From: Dipetalonema caudispina
Lineage: Eukaryota; Nematoda; Chromadorea; Rhabditida; Onchocercidae
Assembly (NCBI GenBank): GCA_013365325.1
Contig: JABVXV010000137.1
Span: 89,434-153,433 of the forward strand
DNA: 64,000 bases
Direction of reading: 5' to 3'
Shown one piece after another: positions 1 to 15,699 of this stretch. Position numbers and translations under genes: made by a program. Position 1 is the stretch's first letter. Each line of letters begins with the position of its first letter. The notes under the pieces are model-generated. The model was not told where the DNA came from. It ran no database searches and saw nothing but the letters and a program-made list of their open reading frames with translations.

Positions 1-389
1 CTCAAATTTATCCCTGCATAATGGATCAATGGTAATAAAAATTAACGAATCCAAGAAGATAGATTTAAGGCACTGAAGATGGAGTGGGATATGGAATGGG
101 CAAATAAAGAATATTCATTGCATTATAAGGACAATCATAAAAACGAAAGTGTGACTTGTGAGTAAAAGGCAAGTGAGTATACTTTGAGTGACAGTATGAA
201 TATAAAATAAGAAGGAACTGATGACAAAATAATTGGTGCTACAAGCACTAGAATCTAACAAATACTCGAAAAAGCTGAAAATTCTAAAGGCTCGTACGAA
301 ATATTTCAATTAGAATCCTAGGTAGCTATCTTTTCAACATCTAAAACTTTCTGTGCTTAGCATGAAAACTTTAAATAGACTATAAGATA
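1..389. other. Region downstream of POLE, no gene seen
   Basis: AT-rich sequence following the POLE stop codon. It probably holds the POLE 3' untranslated region on the minus strand. A 64-codon minus-strand open frame here is hydrophobic, low in complexity and resembles nothing I recognise, so I treat it as chance. Confidence 0.5.
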
Positions 390-3300
390 TCAGAACAGAG
401 TCCATTCACATAATTCAGCTAAACGTGTGAGATCATGTTGCTGAGCTATTTTCCCGACCGTTTCCAGGTTGAAACGAAGTTCGTCAGATGATATAACATT
501 TTCCTCAATACCACAACAAGCGCAGAAGAGAGACATATTATGCCTTCGAATCTGAAAATGATTCAATTAAGCAAATGAATCCATCATATATAACGAAAAC
601 ATATATAACGAGAACCTACCTCTCCACAACGTGTGCACTTGAAATCTTGTATTGTATAAGCGATCAGGAGCTGATTCACTCGTTCTATTAGAATTTGTTC
701 AATGGTAGACGAATGAAACTGCTTTCCACAGCTTGGACAAGCCCATACTTCTGATTGACATACATCCAAATCACTTGATTGGCAGCATACGGAACAAAAT
801 AATTGGGTCAAAGTGCAAGAAACGTTCAACGATTGCCATGTACCATCATCCGATGCATCATTCACATCTAACATACGCAGAAGTTGATAACGCAGCTAAA
901 TGTTTTAGTATAAACTATCACATAAGTATAAACAATAAGTAACCAATTGCATCCAAAATAGGGGAACGATGCAATACTGCAATTTGATGTGAAGAGAAGA
1001 AATCAAGTCCGTAGCGATGCCAAAAGATTGAATGAGGTGAAGGAGAGATTTTAATACATAATTAGACTCCGCAAAGACATAAATTATTTATACTTGCTTG
1101 TCAAATTCAATCTGTCTAACTTCTAAATTCCATAAAGTAGACTCAAGTAGATAAAGAACAACAATCCTACAATCTCGTTTTTTCAAACCAATTCTACACC
1201 CAGCATTACCTTTGCAACCGATTCATGAACAGCGCGGTCCAGTCCAATGAAATGCAATATTCCTTTCACCATCAAAATAATTGAATTTCGCAAGTCAATG
1301 TTCTCCCGGATATCAGCACTTGTTGAAAAATTGTTAAGAAAATCAAACATTTGTTCCGTAACCTCGTTGCTTACAAGATTTGAGCGATACTGTTGCTGCT
1401 CTTCCACATTTTTCTGAATACGGAAAGAATTTAGAGAAGCATTAATTATGGATCAGTAGGAATTCAAAATTTTGATTTTAGAGAATATAAATAGGTAAGA
1501 AAACTCCAAGTTTTTTAAATTCGCTGCTGACTAGAAGTTGAGCACTTTGAGCTTTGTTATTCTAAACAAATCCATGGTTTTATGGATACTAATTTGCTGT
1601 AACCAGTATGAACTTACAGTTGATCTTACATTCCGAGATACTAAAACAAGATATCCGATTAATGTCTGCTTGAACAAATTTCGATAATTTTCTTCTTCAA
1701 TAAAATTGGATGTGCCAAGTTTCATAGTGACTTCGTTGCTCTCTTCTTTTTCACCCAAAAGAATTCCAATATAATCATTCTGTAAAGATAATCAAACAAT
1801 AATCTCACTAAAAATAAGAATTCGAAATTAAAGAGTTTAAAAGACAGAAGAAGTTGAAATGAGTTAAAGTAAGCAACGATTTGAACATATCATCTCGAAA
1901 ACACTTTCAAATATCGAAATTTCTTTGTCTTACTGTAACAAATGTGCTATGTCATTCATGATTCCCTCATCCGGGAAAACAAGCATATTTAGAAGACTCA
2001 TACGAGAATGCACTCGGTTTTGAAAAATAAAAAGCTCACCAGAATCCAAAAAAATGTCACCCAAATTGTAAACAAGGATGTCTGGAGAAAATCACCGCAC
2101 GACCTCATTTATTAAAATCAAGTAAAATTTGGAAAATTAGAAGAAATTTACCGCATCAACCCACAGTAGAACATCCCAAAATTTAATTGCTTTGACATTT
2201 AGTGATGCAAAAATTGCGTGCTCTTCAAGTGATAGAAGCAAGCTGTTCACAAACGACTGCGCATGTTCAAGAGTAGAACGTTGCGTGCACATAATAAGTC
2301 GTGAACTGGACGCATAAATAACACGTCCACCCAAACGATTTAGCTAAAATACAGAAATAATTTCTAGCGAATAACACGATCATTCATGTTAAATGTGCTC
2401 TAGAAAATCCAACTGAAGAATTCTACTGTATTATCCTACGATAAAGCACTATACTGAAAGCCTCAATCAACTCGAAGAACTTCAGAAGAAAGTAAGTAAT
2501 GACTTAAAACATATTTCATTAGCAAAAAACTAAAGCAATGAAAAATTGAATAAAATGCTCTGACGACTAATATCGCTACAAGGCATTTCCTTAAAGTAGC
2601 GGCATTATTAAGGAAAAATTTTGCAAAGTTCACAAACAAATTCATTTGCTTCCTGGATGATTCTGACTTAAAACATATTTCATCAAGTCGATTAAATGTA
2701 ATGACTTAAAAAAGTACGGATAGTATTCTTTTCTCAGCTGAGGTCCATTTTAGTGAACTGTTTTGGGATACAAAAAACCATACTAGAAGTTTCCAATCCT
2801 CACTCACAACCACAGAAGTATCTGGACTTACTTCAGCAACAAGCAAGAGGATTAGCTTAGTAATTAGTATATCAACTACGCGAACAATTGCAGGATCATA
2901 CATCAATGCATGTTGTGTGCGTAACCAGCTGCAAAAGAAAAAGGTAATTTCATTCAAAATTTGCCTCTTCCAAGAAGGAAGAATTTCCAGAAACATTAAG
3001 ATAATGCACTACCAGGAAATGTAGAAATGTTCCCGAAAAACTAGTACAAATTTACTTTCTAAAATATTTGGCGGTTTCATAGAAATTAGCTTATTAAAAA
3101 AGAAATGAATACTTCACCAACCGATCAAGGCTAATGATTACTTGATCCGCAATTTTGCTACCATATAGGTGAATATCCTTAATACAGTCATGCAACAACA
3201 GTCGAAGGACCTGAATACTATTGTATTCAATTTAAATTACCAAACCAAAAAATGATTCAATAAAGTCTGAAATAACAAAACTGCTCTTTCAATACAGTAT

Positions 3301-6300
3301 ATCGTCTGCAAATATCGCACTTGAATACCAGATATGACCCATGCAATCCCTTTTTAAGAAAAATCCGAACATCATCCGCATAACCACTTATTTTAATACA
3401 TTTGAGGTTAATCTATCGCATCGCAGTTTTGCAAACCAAGTTTACTAGCACTTAGAGTACGATGAAATTTCTACTCTGTCCTTTCATATTATATCAAAAC
3501 GAACACACTTTTAATGGACCTGCCACTGCTGCTCCTTCATCATATTGGGCAATACTTCGGACATAACCAAGAAGCGCATCTGCAGACAAAACAGCTCCAG
3601 TCAAAAATCCGACCGAATCTGCACCACCTTCCGCATCAGCAATACTTGCTGATTGCACAATTGCTGTAACATCAACTGCGCCCAATTCTAGCTCGACACA
3701 TATGTCGGTTTCGAAGCTTAAAACAAAGAAAAATATAAAGCTTGAAAAGAAATCAAAAATTTCTGATACAAGGAACTAGAAACCAGAATGCCGAATCTGC
3801 CAAGATCACCCAGGCTCCCACCTTAATGCTCCTGATATTGTTAATTACTTCTTTAACAAATATTCAGAAGCGCTAAATACAATCAAAGATATCCCAAATC
3901 ACTTGTTTAATTCTGTCAATAAGCATTTATCATAAAACAATCATTTCGAAAATATCCAAATTAGGTAACACATTTAATTATCACTTGCTTTAAATAAGAA
4001 ATTATCTACCTGGACTCGTTCACTACACAAACTGGTTGCTTATTGACGGAAAGCGATGACCAAACAGCATTCAGACGTGCATCATCCAGTTCTTTACCAC
4101 CGAGATCCGGTCGGCTCAGTGGTGATGCCCACAAAACGTATCCCTGATTCATCAGACTTCGTGCAAACAATATATCTGGACCAAATGTTGAAAAATCTTC
4201 CGGTATATTACCAATTGGAACATGCAAATAACGGCTTACTTCTACATATTGCTGAAACAGTGAATTCATACTGAATTTAAAGACTTTAGTAATTTAATTC
4301 AAGGGAGAATATCGTTCCATTTGCTTTCGAAAATAAACAATTTTAACAACAAAATAAAGCAGTATTACACTGTACTCGTAACTTAAATTTAATATTGCAG
4401 TTTTAATAAATATCGTATTAATAGTGTTTCGTGTTAATAATGCAAATTCAAATTTAGTTCTCACATGCAAGTACAGGAACATATTGAAATAATGTTTGAT
4501 GATTCTTCTCAAGACAATACGTTGCCAGTCCAGAACATTGAAAAGACCGGATGGTTCAGAAGCATGAATTCGCACAAGAGGATAGCTATCAAGTGCTGGT
4601 AATCGCTTGACCAATGTAGACAACTGATGCCTCGATTGCACAACAATCATCGTTGGATAACTTTCAACTTGATGCAAACTCCGAATATACTGTAATGCAT
4701 TTATTTCCATTGTACAAATATTTCTGCAATCTCAATTGATAACTCACAAAAAGGTCGTTTTACAGTTCGTTGAATGTGTCAAACTACAATTTGGCACTTC
4801 AGCACTCAAATTTCGTAAATTTAAGAATTTGTAAGGTATTTTCTTGTGTAGTTTTAAACAGTTATCATCTGCGCTGTCTTCTTCACTTGCTTATTATATA
4901 TTATTATCCATGAAAAAATTTCAAGTTAAACGGAAATGATAATAAGTTAGCAAGAAAAACGTATTTTGCAACTTGTGCTTTTACAATGTTACAAAAGGTA
5001 ATTGCATTTCTTCTTAGAACCTAGTAATTTACTACAGTCAAATAGTCACTTTAATAAACAGCGAGAAAAAAGAAAGGTATCACATTAGCAGAATACATAT
5101 GCTTAGGATAATAGTACATGTCGTACAGTAAATTCAGTGCATACTTCGTGCCGAAATAATGTTTCATACACAACTTTTAGAAGGAAAATCATACTTAAAA
5201 ATATGTATTCCTTTGTTTTGCATTTCCATACATGTGTTTGCTAAATATATGAGTAAAGTTTGCTAAATATATGTAAATAAAAGTAAACTTACCCTCTGAA
5301 TTATTCGGTCAGCCCTTTCCACAGCAACGCATTGACTTACAGTGAAATTCATATCAGCCTTATGATTCAAAAATGAAATGCTAACATCAGCAGATCTAAA
5401 ATGTAGCATTTCAAAAAGTTTTTTTACAAAAATGAACCGCTCACAATCCTAATGAACTGCTCAGTTACAACACTTCGAGTTAAGCAACAGTTATAGCCAA
5501 TTATGGAATAGTTTACAACCACTAGTGTTATAGAGTATAAGATATCAATGTATAATTCAAAATACTTACAAATTTGCTTTCTCACTGGCATACATATTTG
5601 ATAAATTCGGCAAACTTAATTCAGTTTTGTTCACTACAACGACGTGAGCTTCGCTTGTGGTTGTATTGAATACTGCCATAACACATCGACTGTCCTGTTG
5701 ATGCTCATAAAAGAACAAAGTCCGAATACTGTTTTCCGGAAGATATTGCACCGAGAAATCCTGGATTTTAGTAATATGCATTTCGGATATAGGAAAATAC
5801 TGTTGAGAAACCAAACCGATACATTTCCACCAGAAACCTTGCTAAATTGATGATTAAAACTCAATTTTTTGTTTTCGAAATTTAACAAAGTTCAATCTTC
5901 AGTACTAACTGGTTCAAGCTGTTCGAAATCATATGTGGTTGTCGAATTTGTTTGGAAATTCGGTTTTAGTCGACAGCTACAGCCAAAAGTAAGTAAGGCT
6001 CGGAAGAGCAGCGGTACCTGTGACTCATAAACACCTTCAATTCTCATCGCACATAGCTCTTTGTTCAACTGACTGAAAACATTGTTATTTCCAACATCTT
6101 TGGTAGTGTTTTCAAAAAGATACAGAAGAAAGAAAGACGAATGAAATGCAAACAGCTTCGTTTAGCACTTTTTCTTCAGCTTCAATATGCTTAAGCTTAA
6201 TTCCTGGTTGAATTTTTTAAAATTCAAACAGGTTATTTCGAAAAATTAGACTGAAAATAGTATACATTACTTTAAACTCGATTCAAATATCCTTTCATCG

Positions 6301-9300
6301 ATAACATATCGTCGTAAATTAAAAACTGGCTTCAAACGTGGAAGAATACGTTTCACTAGAATGCCCGAATTCCCATTTTCTTCACGATTATTCACATAAA
6401 TGATCCTCGGCATTCGTAAATTAATTTTCACCATTTTATCAAGAATTATACACCACAATACCAACATACCTTTGCTTGGAGTTTCTGATATCTGCAACCA
6501 CATATACATCAATTAGCAATTTGCCTTTGAGTATTCCATTAGTTTTACTAACTATTGTTTTATTAACAGTGATGTTAAATAATATTAAACGGCATTTCTT
6601 ATTTCTGAACTTTGTGGTATAATTCTTGAAAACCGGGAAGTTTCTTCCTTTTCGCACATTTTAACAGGTAAATGAAGCGAATAAAATCATGCAAACAGAT
6701 CAGCTTTCTTGCACAATCATAAAAACTTTAAAAACGCATACTTCTTCATATACAAATAAAATCTATTTTTGTAACTTTTCGCTGCAAAACAATTATAACA
6801 TTTAACCTTAACAATTTGCCACACTGCATTTCGCATCATTTGTTTACCACGTTCAAGCATTGAGATAATTGGTGTAATCCCTTTAGATAAAGCATTTTGT
6901 CTCCTACGGTTTTTCTCTTCCCTTTCTTTCTTCCACTTCGCCTTCAAATATCTACAAATTTTTAAAGTTCTAAAGGACATTGTGGAAGTATTAAAACTGT
7001 ATTGAAGATCTCCTTTCCCACACCAAACTGTTTTCCCAATTATAATCAAAATTTGACGACAGCAATCCATCTACCTCTTTCCACCAAGTTTATTAATATC
7101 ATCATTAGAATTCAGAGATATTGCTAAAACTTTCATTACTTTTTTTATAAGCCGAAAAAATTAGGTAAGCGTATATAACCTAAATATAGAAGAAATAAGG
7201 ACACTACCGTATCCATTCTTCAACTCCATGTTCAACAATTGTTTTTTTCTGTATTACTGCCCATCGGTCAGTCTTTTGAGTTGGTGTTGAATCCTGTGTT
7301 TGTTTCGCAGTAGTATTCAGAAAGTCGTATGTGGTTGCTTTCATTGCACAAGAATCCTGAAAGAAATTAACTTAATAATTACTACTAATGAATTCCCCCT
7401 TAATCTGAAGATTAAACTACCTTACCTCCTCTAAATTTGGAGAGTTACTGAGAACCGTAACATTATTCAATGAGCTGTTGTTTAAAGCTCTTGAATTGCT
7501 AACATCCTCAATATCAGGTGTTGAAGCCGGTGTAGCGGCCTTTGTGAAAATTTCATTAATTTTTGGCTGTTTGTGATCATTTTTTCGCTGCTGTCGCTTG
7601 TTTTCCAACCAGTCCGGAAATGGAACGCGCGGGACTGGATTTGGAACGTTCTGTAGAGCAGCTGGGATTGAGATAATTTTTTGGATGGTAGCTCCAAAGC
7701 GTTCAATATAATATTCCCAATCGATAATCTGCAAATTATGAAGATCATGATCCGTATTCTAAACATTTTAAATTCACCAGCGATCCCAATTCACCCTAAG
7801 ATTCACTCCTGTTCGAAACAGCAAATCCAGATTAGTTGTTAGAGGGCTTTTTGATTTGTATAAAACACTACTGAAATAACATTTTTAACATTTGCAAGTT
7901 TTTCAAAATAATTTCAGGTTAAAGTTCAAAAACTAGACTATGAGGAGACCTAATTAATCACAAAAAACTATGGTTCCACTGAACCGAGAATACAAGCAAC
8001 ACTTACATTTCGGATATTGATATTATCTTTGGTAATTGTTGTATCTTTGGTCCATTTTCGAAGATAATGAGCAGAGATATTTGGTGTTGCTTGAAATATA
8101 GCTAAAGGAATAGCTCTCTGTGCTACAGGTGCATCAAGTGGCATTTTTGAAATGATAAAACGGCAAGCAAGTCCAACGTCTTTAACCATATCGTCACCAA
8201 GAAACTGGAAACTTCGTTCTTTTCAAAAAAACAAACAATATTGTTAATAGAATCATTTTTATTCAAGTTCTTTTCTCGAATAATGCAATGAGGGTCAAAT
8301 TTCGTGGGAATAAGAAAAGAATATAATCCAAACTGAAAGCAAGGATCGTAAGCTTTCCTCTTTATTTCAAACAAACATTGATAAAGATCAATAGCTTACT
8401 TCTGCGAGACGTTTAGCGGTTGAAATAGATGTTGACTTTTGCTCACCATAATCATCAAGTTTTTTCGACATACTTCGATTCTCGGCAATTAAATCAAATA
8501 ATTCGTAATCTGGTAGACTAGCACCCTCAAAAATTGAAAAAAATCGAATGCAAGAAATGGAGCTTATACATTTTGAATTAATAAAAACGGTTTTGAATAT
8601 AAAATATATTAAATAATATTACTACAGTCAAGTAATAGTAATAAAATTTTTTTTTTTACTTACAGTCTTCTAGTAATACAACATTAAAAAATTAGTATAT
8701 AAATTATGAATCAATATGAAACTAAAATAAACAATAAGAACATATAGTAAAAAAGAACAGACTGTATAAACGAATTACAGTGACTTGGAGAAATCATTCC
8801 TCATGGTATCGTTAATGAAAACATATCTTTACATCAATTTTTCAAGGATCTTCATATAGCCTATTAGTTTCATCTATATATTAGAATAGAGATATTTGTC
8901 ATTTACTTTTGTACTTACTTTTGAGAATAATACATCCAGCCAGTAATTTGCTTCTTTGGCAGCATGTTCATATGCTTCTGCATGATTTTTGCCTTTTAAA
9001 AATGCTTTGAAAACTGAACTTTGGAAATATTTGATCAGTGCTAATTCACCACGCCGCTTCACTTCAAATCCTTTTAACTCAGCAAGTGAACCATCGAAAT
9101 TAAAAACTGCATATCTGGAAATTTGAACAGCATTTAGTTTAATTCAGTTCAATGAAGAAAGAGGGAACTTCAAAATTCTGCAGACCTTTTTTTTAATCTT
9201 TTGCCCTCCTCCCTAGAAGCTGGAAGAATCATCGCCAAGTATGGTCCATCAACTTCGAAAAATATGGAATTTTCGGAAGTTATAGAATATGTTCCATCCG

Positions 9301-12300
9301 GCTCAAGTTGATGAAATTGATTGTTCGTAAATTTATCGTGAATAAGCGCATTAAGAATTGCACCAGGATATGAAACAGTTATCTGCAATAATCCATATCT
9401 TCGTACTTCAATTTATACTTACAGTGCAAATTATCAATTTAAAATGAATAGAAAAAATTTAGGGATATATTAAATCTTATAGACTCTCAAAAAATTTGTC
9501 ATGCGGCAGTAACAATACCGTTTTACGTTTAGAACTCTTCAAAGTGAAAGTAATGTTCTCCGGAAAAGTTCCAGGAATCAAGCACCATATTCCATCCGTA
9601 TCAAGTTCCAGTGGTTTGCCAATACGTTCCACAAGCTTCCGTGCTTCAGTGATAATGCTTGCACCAGTATGACAAACTATACCAGCCATTTCCATTGAAA
9701 ACCATCTTGCCCCTGAATAACTGAATGGTATATTCATGATTTTTCGGGATGCTGAAGCTTTCGAATTTTTCCAAATATTTTCAACTGAAACCTTTCCGCA
9801 TGACATATCCGTAAAATGAGTTTAAGATGCATTTATGCGCAAGTTGCAAACTTTCGTATAGGACAACGCGTCCCTGCGCTGTTTTTAAAGCATGAATATC
9901 ATCTTCTGGTATTTCGTCTAGAACAGCTTTAGCTTTCTGAAACATATCTTTTTAAAAGTGCAAAATGAGGTACGAGTCTCATTCCTGGGCAAGATTAAAG
10001 AATACAGTGGTGCTAATCAGCTAAGTATGATAGGCATATTAAAAAAATCAAAGAACAACAAAACATGAAACAATAACACTAAAAAATTCTAATTACGTTA
10101 AATTAATATGAACATTTGCGAAGGAAATGAGCAATAGATAAGTTTATACTTGCCTTAAGCATTGTTTTGTATTCATATCGTCTATCCCGGAAAGCTTTTA
10201 CGGTATCCACATAAAATGCATTTTCACGTTCACAAATCGTTGTATGTCGATATTCATTCTTTGTAACGTGAGTTTTACCATAAGCACGTTTACAAAAATC
10301 TAAAATGTATAATCTAAATTAGTCTAAAAAAATCTAACTTGGAAATACAAAATGTTTCACGCTCTATCAATGTAAACACTACAACCAATAATTCAAAAAA
10401 TAATTTGAGAAAGCAATAATTATGCCAACAGTTATTAAGCAGCAAAAAATCCAACCATAATTTTGTTAAAGGGAGTGAAAAAAATTTGCGAACTTCTAAA
10501 CTTTCAAAAAATACTCGGACTTCAGAAAACTATATAACTTACCTTTCACCCGTTTCACTTCAATTTGAACCCTTTGCTCGTGATCTAAGCTATGGAATGC
10601 TCTTGGTGGTTTTCCAAATGTTTCATTTTCCAGTTGTTGCAGAATGCGCTCATATTCACCTTTTGAGGCAGGCACTGAGAAATTAGTCACACTATAGAAC
10701 GCCTAATTTTTAATAAAATAATCAATTAAACTCGAGAGAGTTGTAATACTGCTACTGTTATGAGCATCACCAATTGCAATACCCATAACTACAGCTGCAC
10801 TATAACAAACTTACTAATTTCACCACGCCATTCCCACCGCATCGTTCTCTGACATTTCGCATCCGGTGAATTGTATACACAAGCAATGCAGTCTTCATTT
10901 GTAACAACTGCTGATGGCTATAAAATTATGAAAATCTGGAATCGCTTCAATAAATTTCAATTTCCTAAGGATTAAGATAATTATTAAAAAAATCTAATAA
11001 GCACATTTAAGATCTTATTGCAATTTCGTATGCACATAGCACTTATCAAACTGATATACGAAATTTAAAAAGAAGTTATTAACAGATAAGAAAGGCCTAA
11101 TCATCAGAATGGAGCGAATGCTGGTTGTGGTATATACTGAAATAGAAAAATCGAGCCTGAAATGACGAAACAAACCTGAAGACGATTGGTAAGTATAATA
11201 TTAGGATACATTGCACCCACATCCAAATGATAAATTTTAGGAGTTTCAAGGCGTAGAGGCCTTTTAACAAAGTCATCAAGCTGTGCTTCAATCTGGAACA
11301 TAATACTTAAGACCTAAAGGAAATCTATTTATTTTCAGCTCAACCATATCAATACAATTATTTATTTACATTCAAAAATATGAGCACTTTAAACAAAAGT
11401 CTGAAAAACAAGTCCACGAAATACTGCAAAATAAGATGTTATGGTCCCACTATCATGCAGTAACTTTTGAGTAGCAAATAAATATTCAATACACTTCTCT
11501 AATAGCAAAAACGCTATAACTAAATAGCATACTTCCAAAATGCTCATGCTTACCTTACTTACAACACTGTCGAAATCAATGATTTCGTCCATGTTAACAC
11601 CAAGTTCACGAGTTAGTGAATCACTTAGTACTTTTCCAATGTCTCGTTTTAAATCTAGGATTGTGGCCGGCACGATTCGAAATCTGCAAAACGTGTTTAA
11701 ATATTTAAAACCCTAGGTGTCTTGAAAATAAGGTAACCCGAACTTTTCAGGAATATCGGCGCGGAAAACACCAGATTCCAAAGCTTCAACATGGCCTCCA
11801 ACATATGTTTCACTTTCAATCACATGTCCATCACTGGTATATTTTGTTCCATAGTGTAAGGATTTATTCGGGAAAATGATATTGTTGTGGAATGCTTTAA
11901 CCATCAGAAGTGCTTCACATAGTGTACCGGAACCTTTTCGCAATACCTAAAATAGAATTTTGGAAAAAGGCATTAACATTTAGTTATACGGTCTTCAGAC
12001 TTTCTTGATTAGAAAGAAATTAAAAAGTTGGAAAAGACAGGAAAGGACTGGCAGAACATATGATTTTTATTTGAACTTTCAAGCAAACAAACAGAATCAA
12101 ACTGAAAACAAATATAAATTTCAAAGCAAACGAGATACTCATACAGAAGGAAAAGACTTACATCATCGGGACCCAAAGGTATAATTGTACACAACGCAAA
12201 AATAAATGGATGGACATATTTCATGTATAGATAATATGTTGCAACTGCATCGGACACTGAATAGTTCGCTAGCATCTAAAATTTTGAAAAATTTAATAAA

Positions 12301-15300
12301 TGTAATAAAAAGATAGTGGTTAAGCTCTTTTTAAACCATAAACTCAAATGGCCTTGTTTTATTTCCCTTCCACTGAAACAAACAAATTTGAAACTGAAGT
12401 GTCAAATTAAACCGCACTTGAGGTTCATCTTTGGCCATTGCACACATTTGTTCGGGATCAAGCTCAATTGGATCATACCGAAGCTTAGCCTTAGTACAAG
12501 CTTTCAGATTCTGACTTCCCACCGGCAGATAACTATCACGTTTCACCCATCTGAATCAGTACATCGACAGGATGAATATATAAGCTCGACAGTGTGTTCT
12601 ATTTTAACATATTTGATTCTATAATTCTCGCATATAAATATCATGAATATAGCATACAATTTTGATTCACTCAAATCCAAGAGAATTCTTTATTTAGTAT
12701 TCAAAATAAAGTCAGTATAGAAAAAAAAGACAAAAAATTGGCAGCTTTTGAGAAAGCGTCAGCCACATTTTGTGAGTAAACTCAAAATATTATTATAAAT
12801 TGTCCGGAAAATTACCTAAACAAAAATCAACGAAAAGACTATGCTTACTTAAACGCATCAAGGTGGACTGCATTTGTAGTTCTGTACTCCCCGGAAGAAT
12901 TTTTAGAGACACCAATTTCCATTAGCATATTCAAACCATGTACTGCAGCACGAGCTTCCACGAAAGGCCTGAAAGCTAAGGATTAAAACAGATAAGGATT
13001 AAGAACCATCAAGCAGTGAAGTAAACTAACCAATCGAATGAATCGCCGTTATAAGTGACGAACACAGATGGACGCAGCCGAATGATATGGTCAAAAAAAT
13101 ATTTAATAACGGCTTTTTCGTCAGGCAAATTGATAACTCGGAATATTCCCTTAAAGATTTTCGAAAATTAAGATATGCTAAAAATGAGGCATAAGGGAAA
13201 TTCTGAGATATTAATCTAAAAAATTCTACGCCACATTAATCACACAACAAATAAGTTCAAGTAAAACAAAAAAATAAATGCATCCACACTTCCTTATATG
13301 AAAAAGTAAGGAATTTCTTTGCAATTCATTTTAAAAGGAAAAGGCAACAGCATTACTACACCAAAATGAGCACAGCGTGTCCTATTTATCAATGTACAAT
13401 TGATCAATTTCCAGTAAAGATTACCTTATACTCCGGTCTTGGAGTATACTCAAAATCGTCCACATCGGTGGAAATAATTTGCCTATTAATAATTAAGAAA
13501 CCATTTCCATTGACCATATACGAAATCATCATGATTTCATCAAAAGCGCTATCCGGAAATTTCAAAGGTAACTTTGTAACTTCAATATCATAAGCTAAAA
13601 TAATTGGTTCCGGTGGATCGATTAGAGTTGGATGACGAGTTATTTTTGGTTTTCGATCGAAATCTCTTCCTGTTACACGATACCACAAACCTACGAATAC
13701 TTCCAGATCAATGCACACTCTCATTTGATAAGGTAAATCATGTTCCCTGCAATTGCAAGCTTATTGGTGATGGAAAATTGGTGCTCTAATTTATAGGAAT
13801 TAACTGATAAATTTCGCAAGTTACATATCGTCTGAATTTTTGAATTACAAAAGCTAAAAAGACAGACTTGAAGCTGAGGGGAAGACCAAATTAGGTCATC
13901 CTATCTCACTGAATGATCGAGTTGGATAAGCAAATACTGAATTTGAGGAATGATGGCGTGCAGTAAAAAAGTAAATAGTTCTGCGAGGAATCTCTAATGA
14001 ACACTTAAGAAATGATATTTATCATTTTGAAGTGAGATAAGTTCTGAAAAAAACCTCAAATCAATAATTTTTTCTAAAACACCGCCTTCATCGAATAACA
14101 CTTCCCGTGAACCAAAATGTCTAAAAATTGTTGAAAATCGTATTATGTCGAAACTTCGAGAACAAGTGTAAAAGATTTTCGTGAAGCGAAAAAAGAGAGT
14201 TTTTTGTTAGGAAAATATAGGACATATGAACCTGGTAAGAAGATTAGTATACGAAGTTGTTTGCTTTTCTCTTTCCTGATTTCTCTTCAATATTGGTGTG
14301 ATATCTCTCTTAAACTTCAGAAGTTCACTTGAACTTGGAAATGAAATCTTTAAATATGTTCGTTTTAATCCTGAGAGGTGATTTTTCTGCAAGAAAAGTG
14401 AAGATATTCTCAAGGACTTTAATTTCTTTTTGGTAATTCAAGAAAAGCTTTTTCCAAATCAATAAATGAACCCACTAAATCAAGGTCTTCTTTTTCCACA
14501 ATGTCGATAGTAATTACACTCGCATATTTCTTGGATAAATATGACAAAACTTGGTGTTCAAATGAAGGAAGCGTTGCGATATAGAGATATGGACGAAATG
14601 GATATGATACCTAAATGATAGAAATTATTTATGATATGAAATTGTTTTCTCAATCTCAGTAAAAATTTCAAGCGAAAGATAATGTTTCTTCCTTATTTCT
14701 GTCATCAACTTTATAGCATATTAGCTTTATAACCTTAAAACGTCCTCCATCTTCTTGAAGGAAATAAAAATCGCACACTGCAATAATATTTTTCGTTTCT
14801 TCATTTATCATCTCTGCCTGCAACATCAAAGACTACTCTTGATATACGTAATTTGAATTTTTTTGTTCACTTATTCGTCGAATTTCATGGAAATAATATT
14901 TTAAAGAAGACACATTTTTGGACAAACAAATTTGAAAAAAAGAAATTATTTTATGCCCAACGCAAAATCAATTTATGTATATACATGTACACTTCATCCT
15001 TCATATAACTAAAGAGCTTCACCACAAAAGAATTTCGTATCGAAACAGTGACGACTAAAGTTTAAATCTTTAAATATCTTTGATATAGCTTAATATTTGC
15101 TTTTGTTGTTAAAAATTTATCAAATATGGGGAAGTGGCTACACGAAATATTTTACAATCTCCAAATAAGTGCTGTTTAATTTCAACTATAATCGATCTTT
15201 GGTAATATAATGAGTAAAACTTACCGGCTGAACATTCAACAACCAAGCATTCTTCCATTCTATATCAGTGTAACGTTGGAAACCAAATTTTTGATCCAAA

Positions 15301-15699
15301 ATTTCTAATGAGTGAATTTTTTCCAAACGAGAACCGTAACTGAAGTTATGTTTAAGAACATTACTAAATGATCATAATTCGTTTAATGAAGAGCTGAATT
15401 TACAGCTGGAAATATACACATAAGAATGAAGAGATTCAATTAAAATCCGACTTTTCTAGGCCAAGCAAGTTTCAAGCAAACCAATGGCCCAAAGTCAGCC
15501 ATTTCATTATTATAAGATGAAGAGTCCCTACAATTCTGTTTCTATAAGGGATCGAAGAGTATGAAATGTTTGGGTTAAGTCAATATTCATTTAAGTTTAC
15601 TTAAGTGGGAAGTATCTCGACGTTAAAACCTGAAAGTTAAATTAACGAAATCTGAAAAGACCCTCACTTTTCCTGAACGTTATTCGTCTGTTGATCCAT
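390..15699 (-). CDS. POLE: DNA polymerase epsilon catalytic subunit A
   Basis: Leading-strand replicative B-family polymerase with proofreading exonuclease; acts in the nucleus with the smaller Pol epsilon subunits. My 40-exon model has a continuous frame of 2165 aa, close to the usual 2150-2290. Exons run from 15668-15699, 15225-15339, 14734-14817 and 14476-14610 down to 620-895 and 390-551. Seen: exonuclease motif AYDIEV with D249 and E251; polymerase motif [11 protein letters not shown] with D600; [13 protein letters not shown] around 780-794; motif [10 protein letters not shown] with D828 and D830; the inactive second polymerase-like half; and C-terminal cysteine pairs (FCSVC, ACPSCG, KCTRCG, FCACCG) forming the two metal-binding modules. 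The ATG at 15699 follows a TTTGTAG site directly and is the only in-frame start upstream of the conserved N-terminus. One intron (9937-10153) uses a GC donor. Nothing is missing, so I expect a functional gene. Confidence 0.96.

Noticed and set aside
2040..2081. Possible 42-nt POLE exon
   Set aside because: It is in phase with splice signals, but skipping it gives the better match (LLWVDA joined to [11 protein letters not shown]), as in other POLE proteins.
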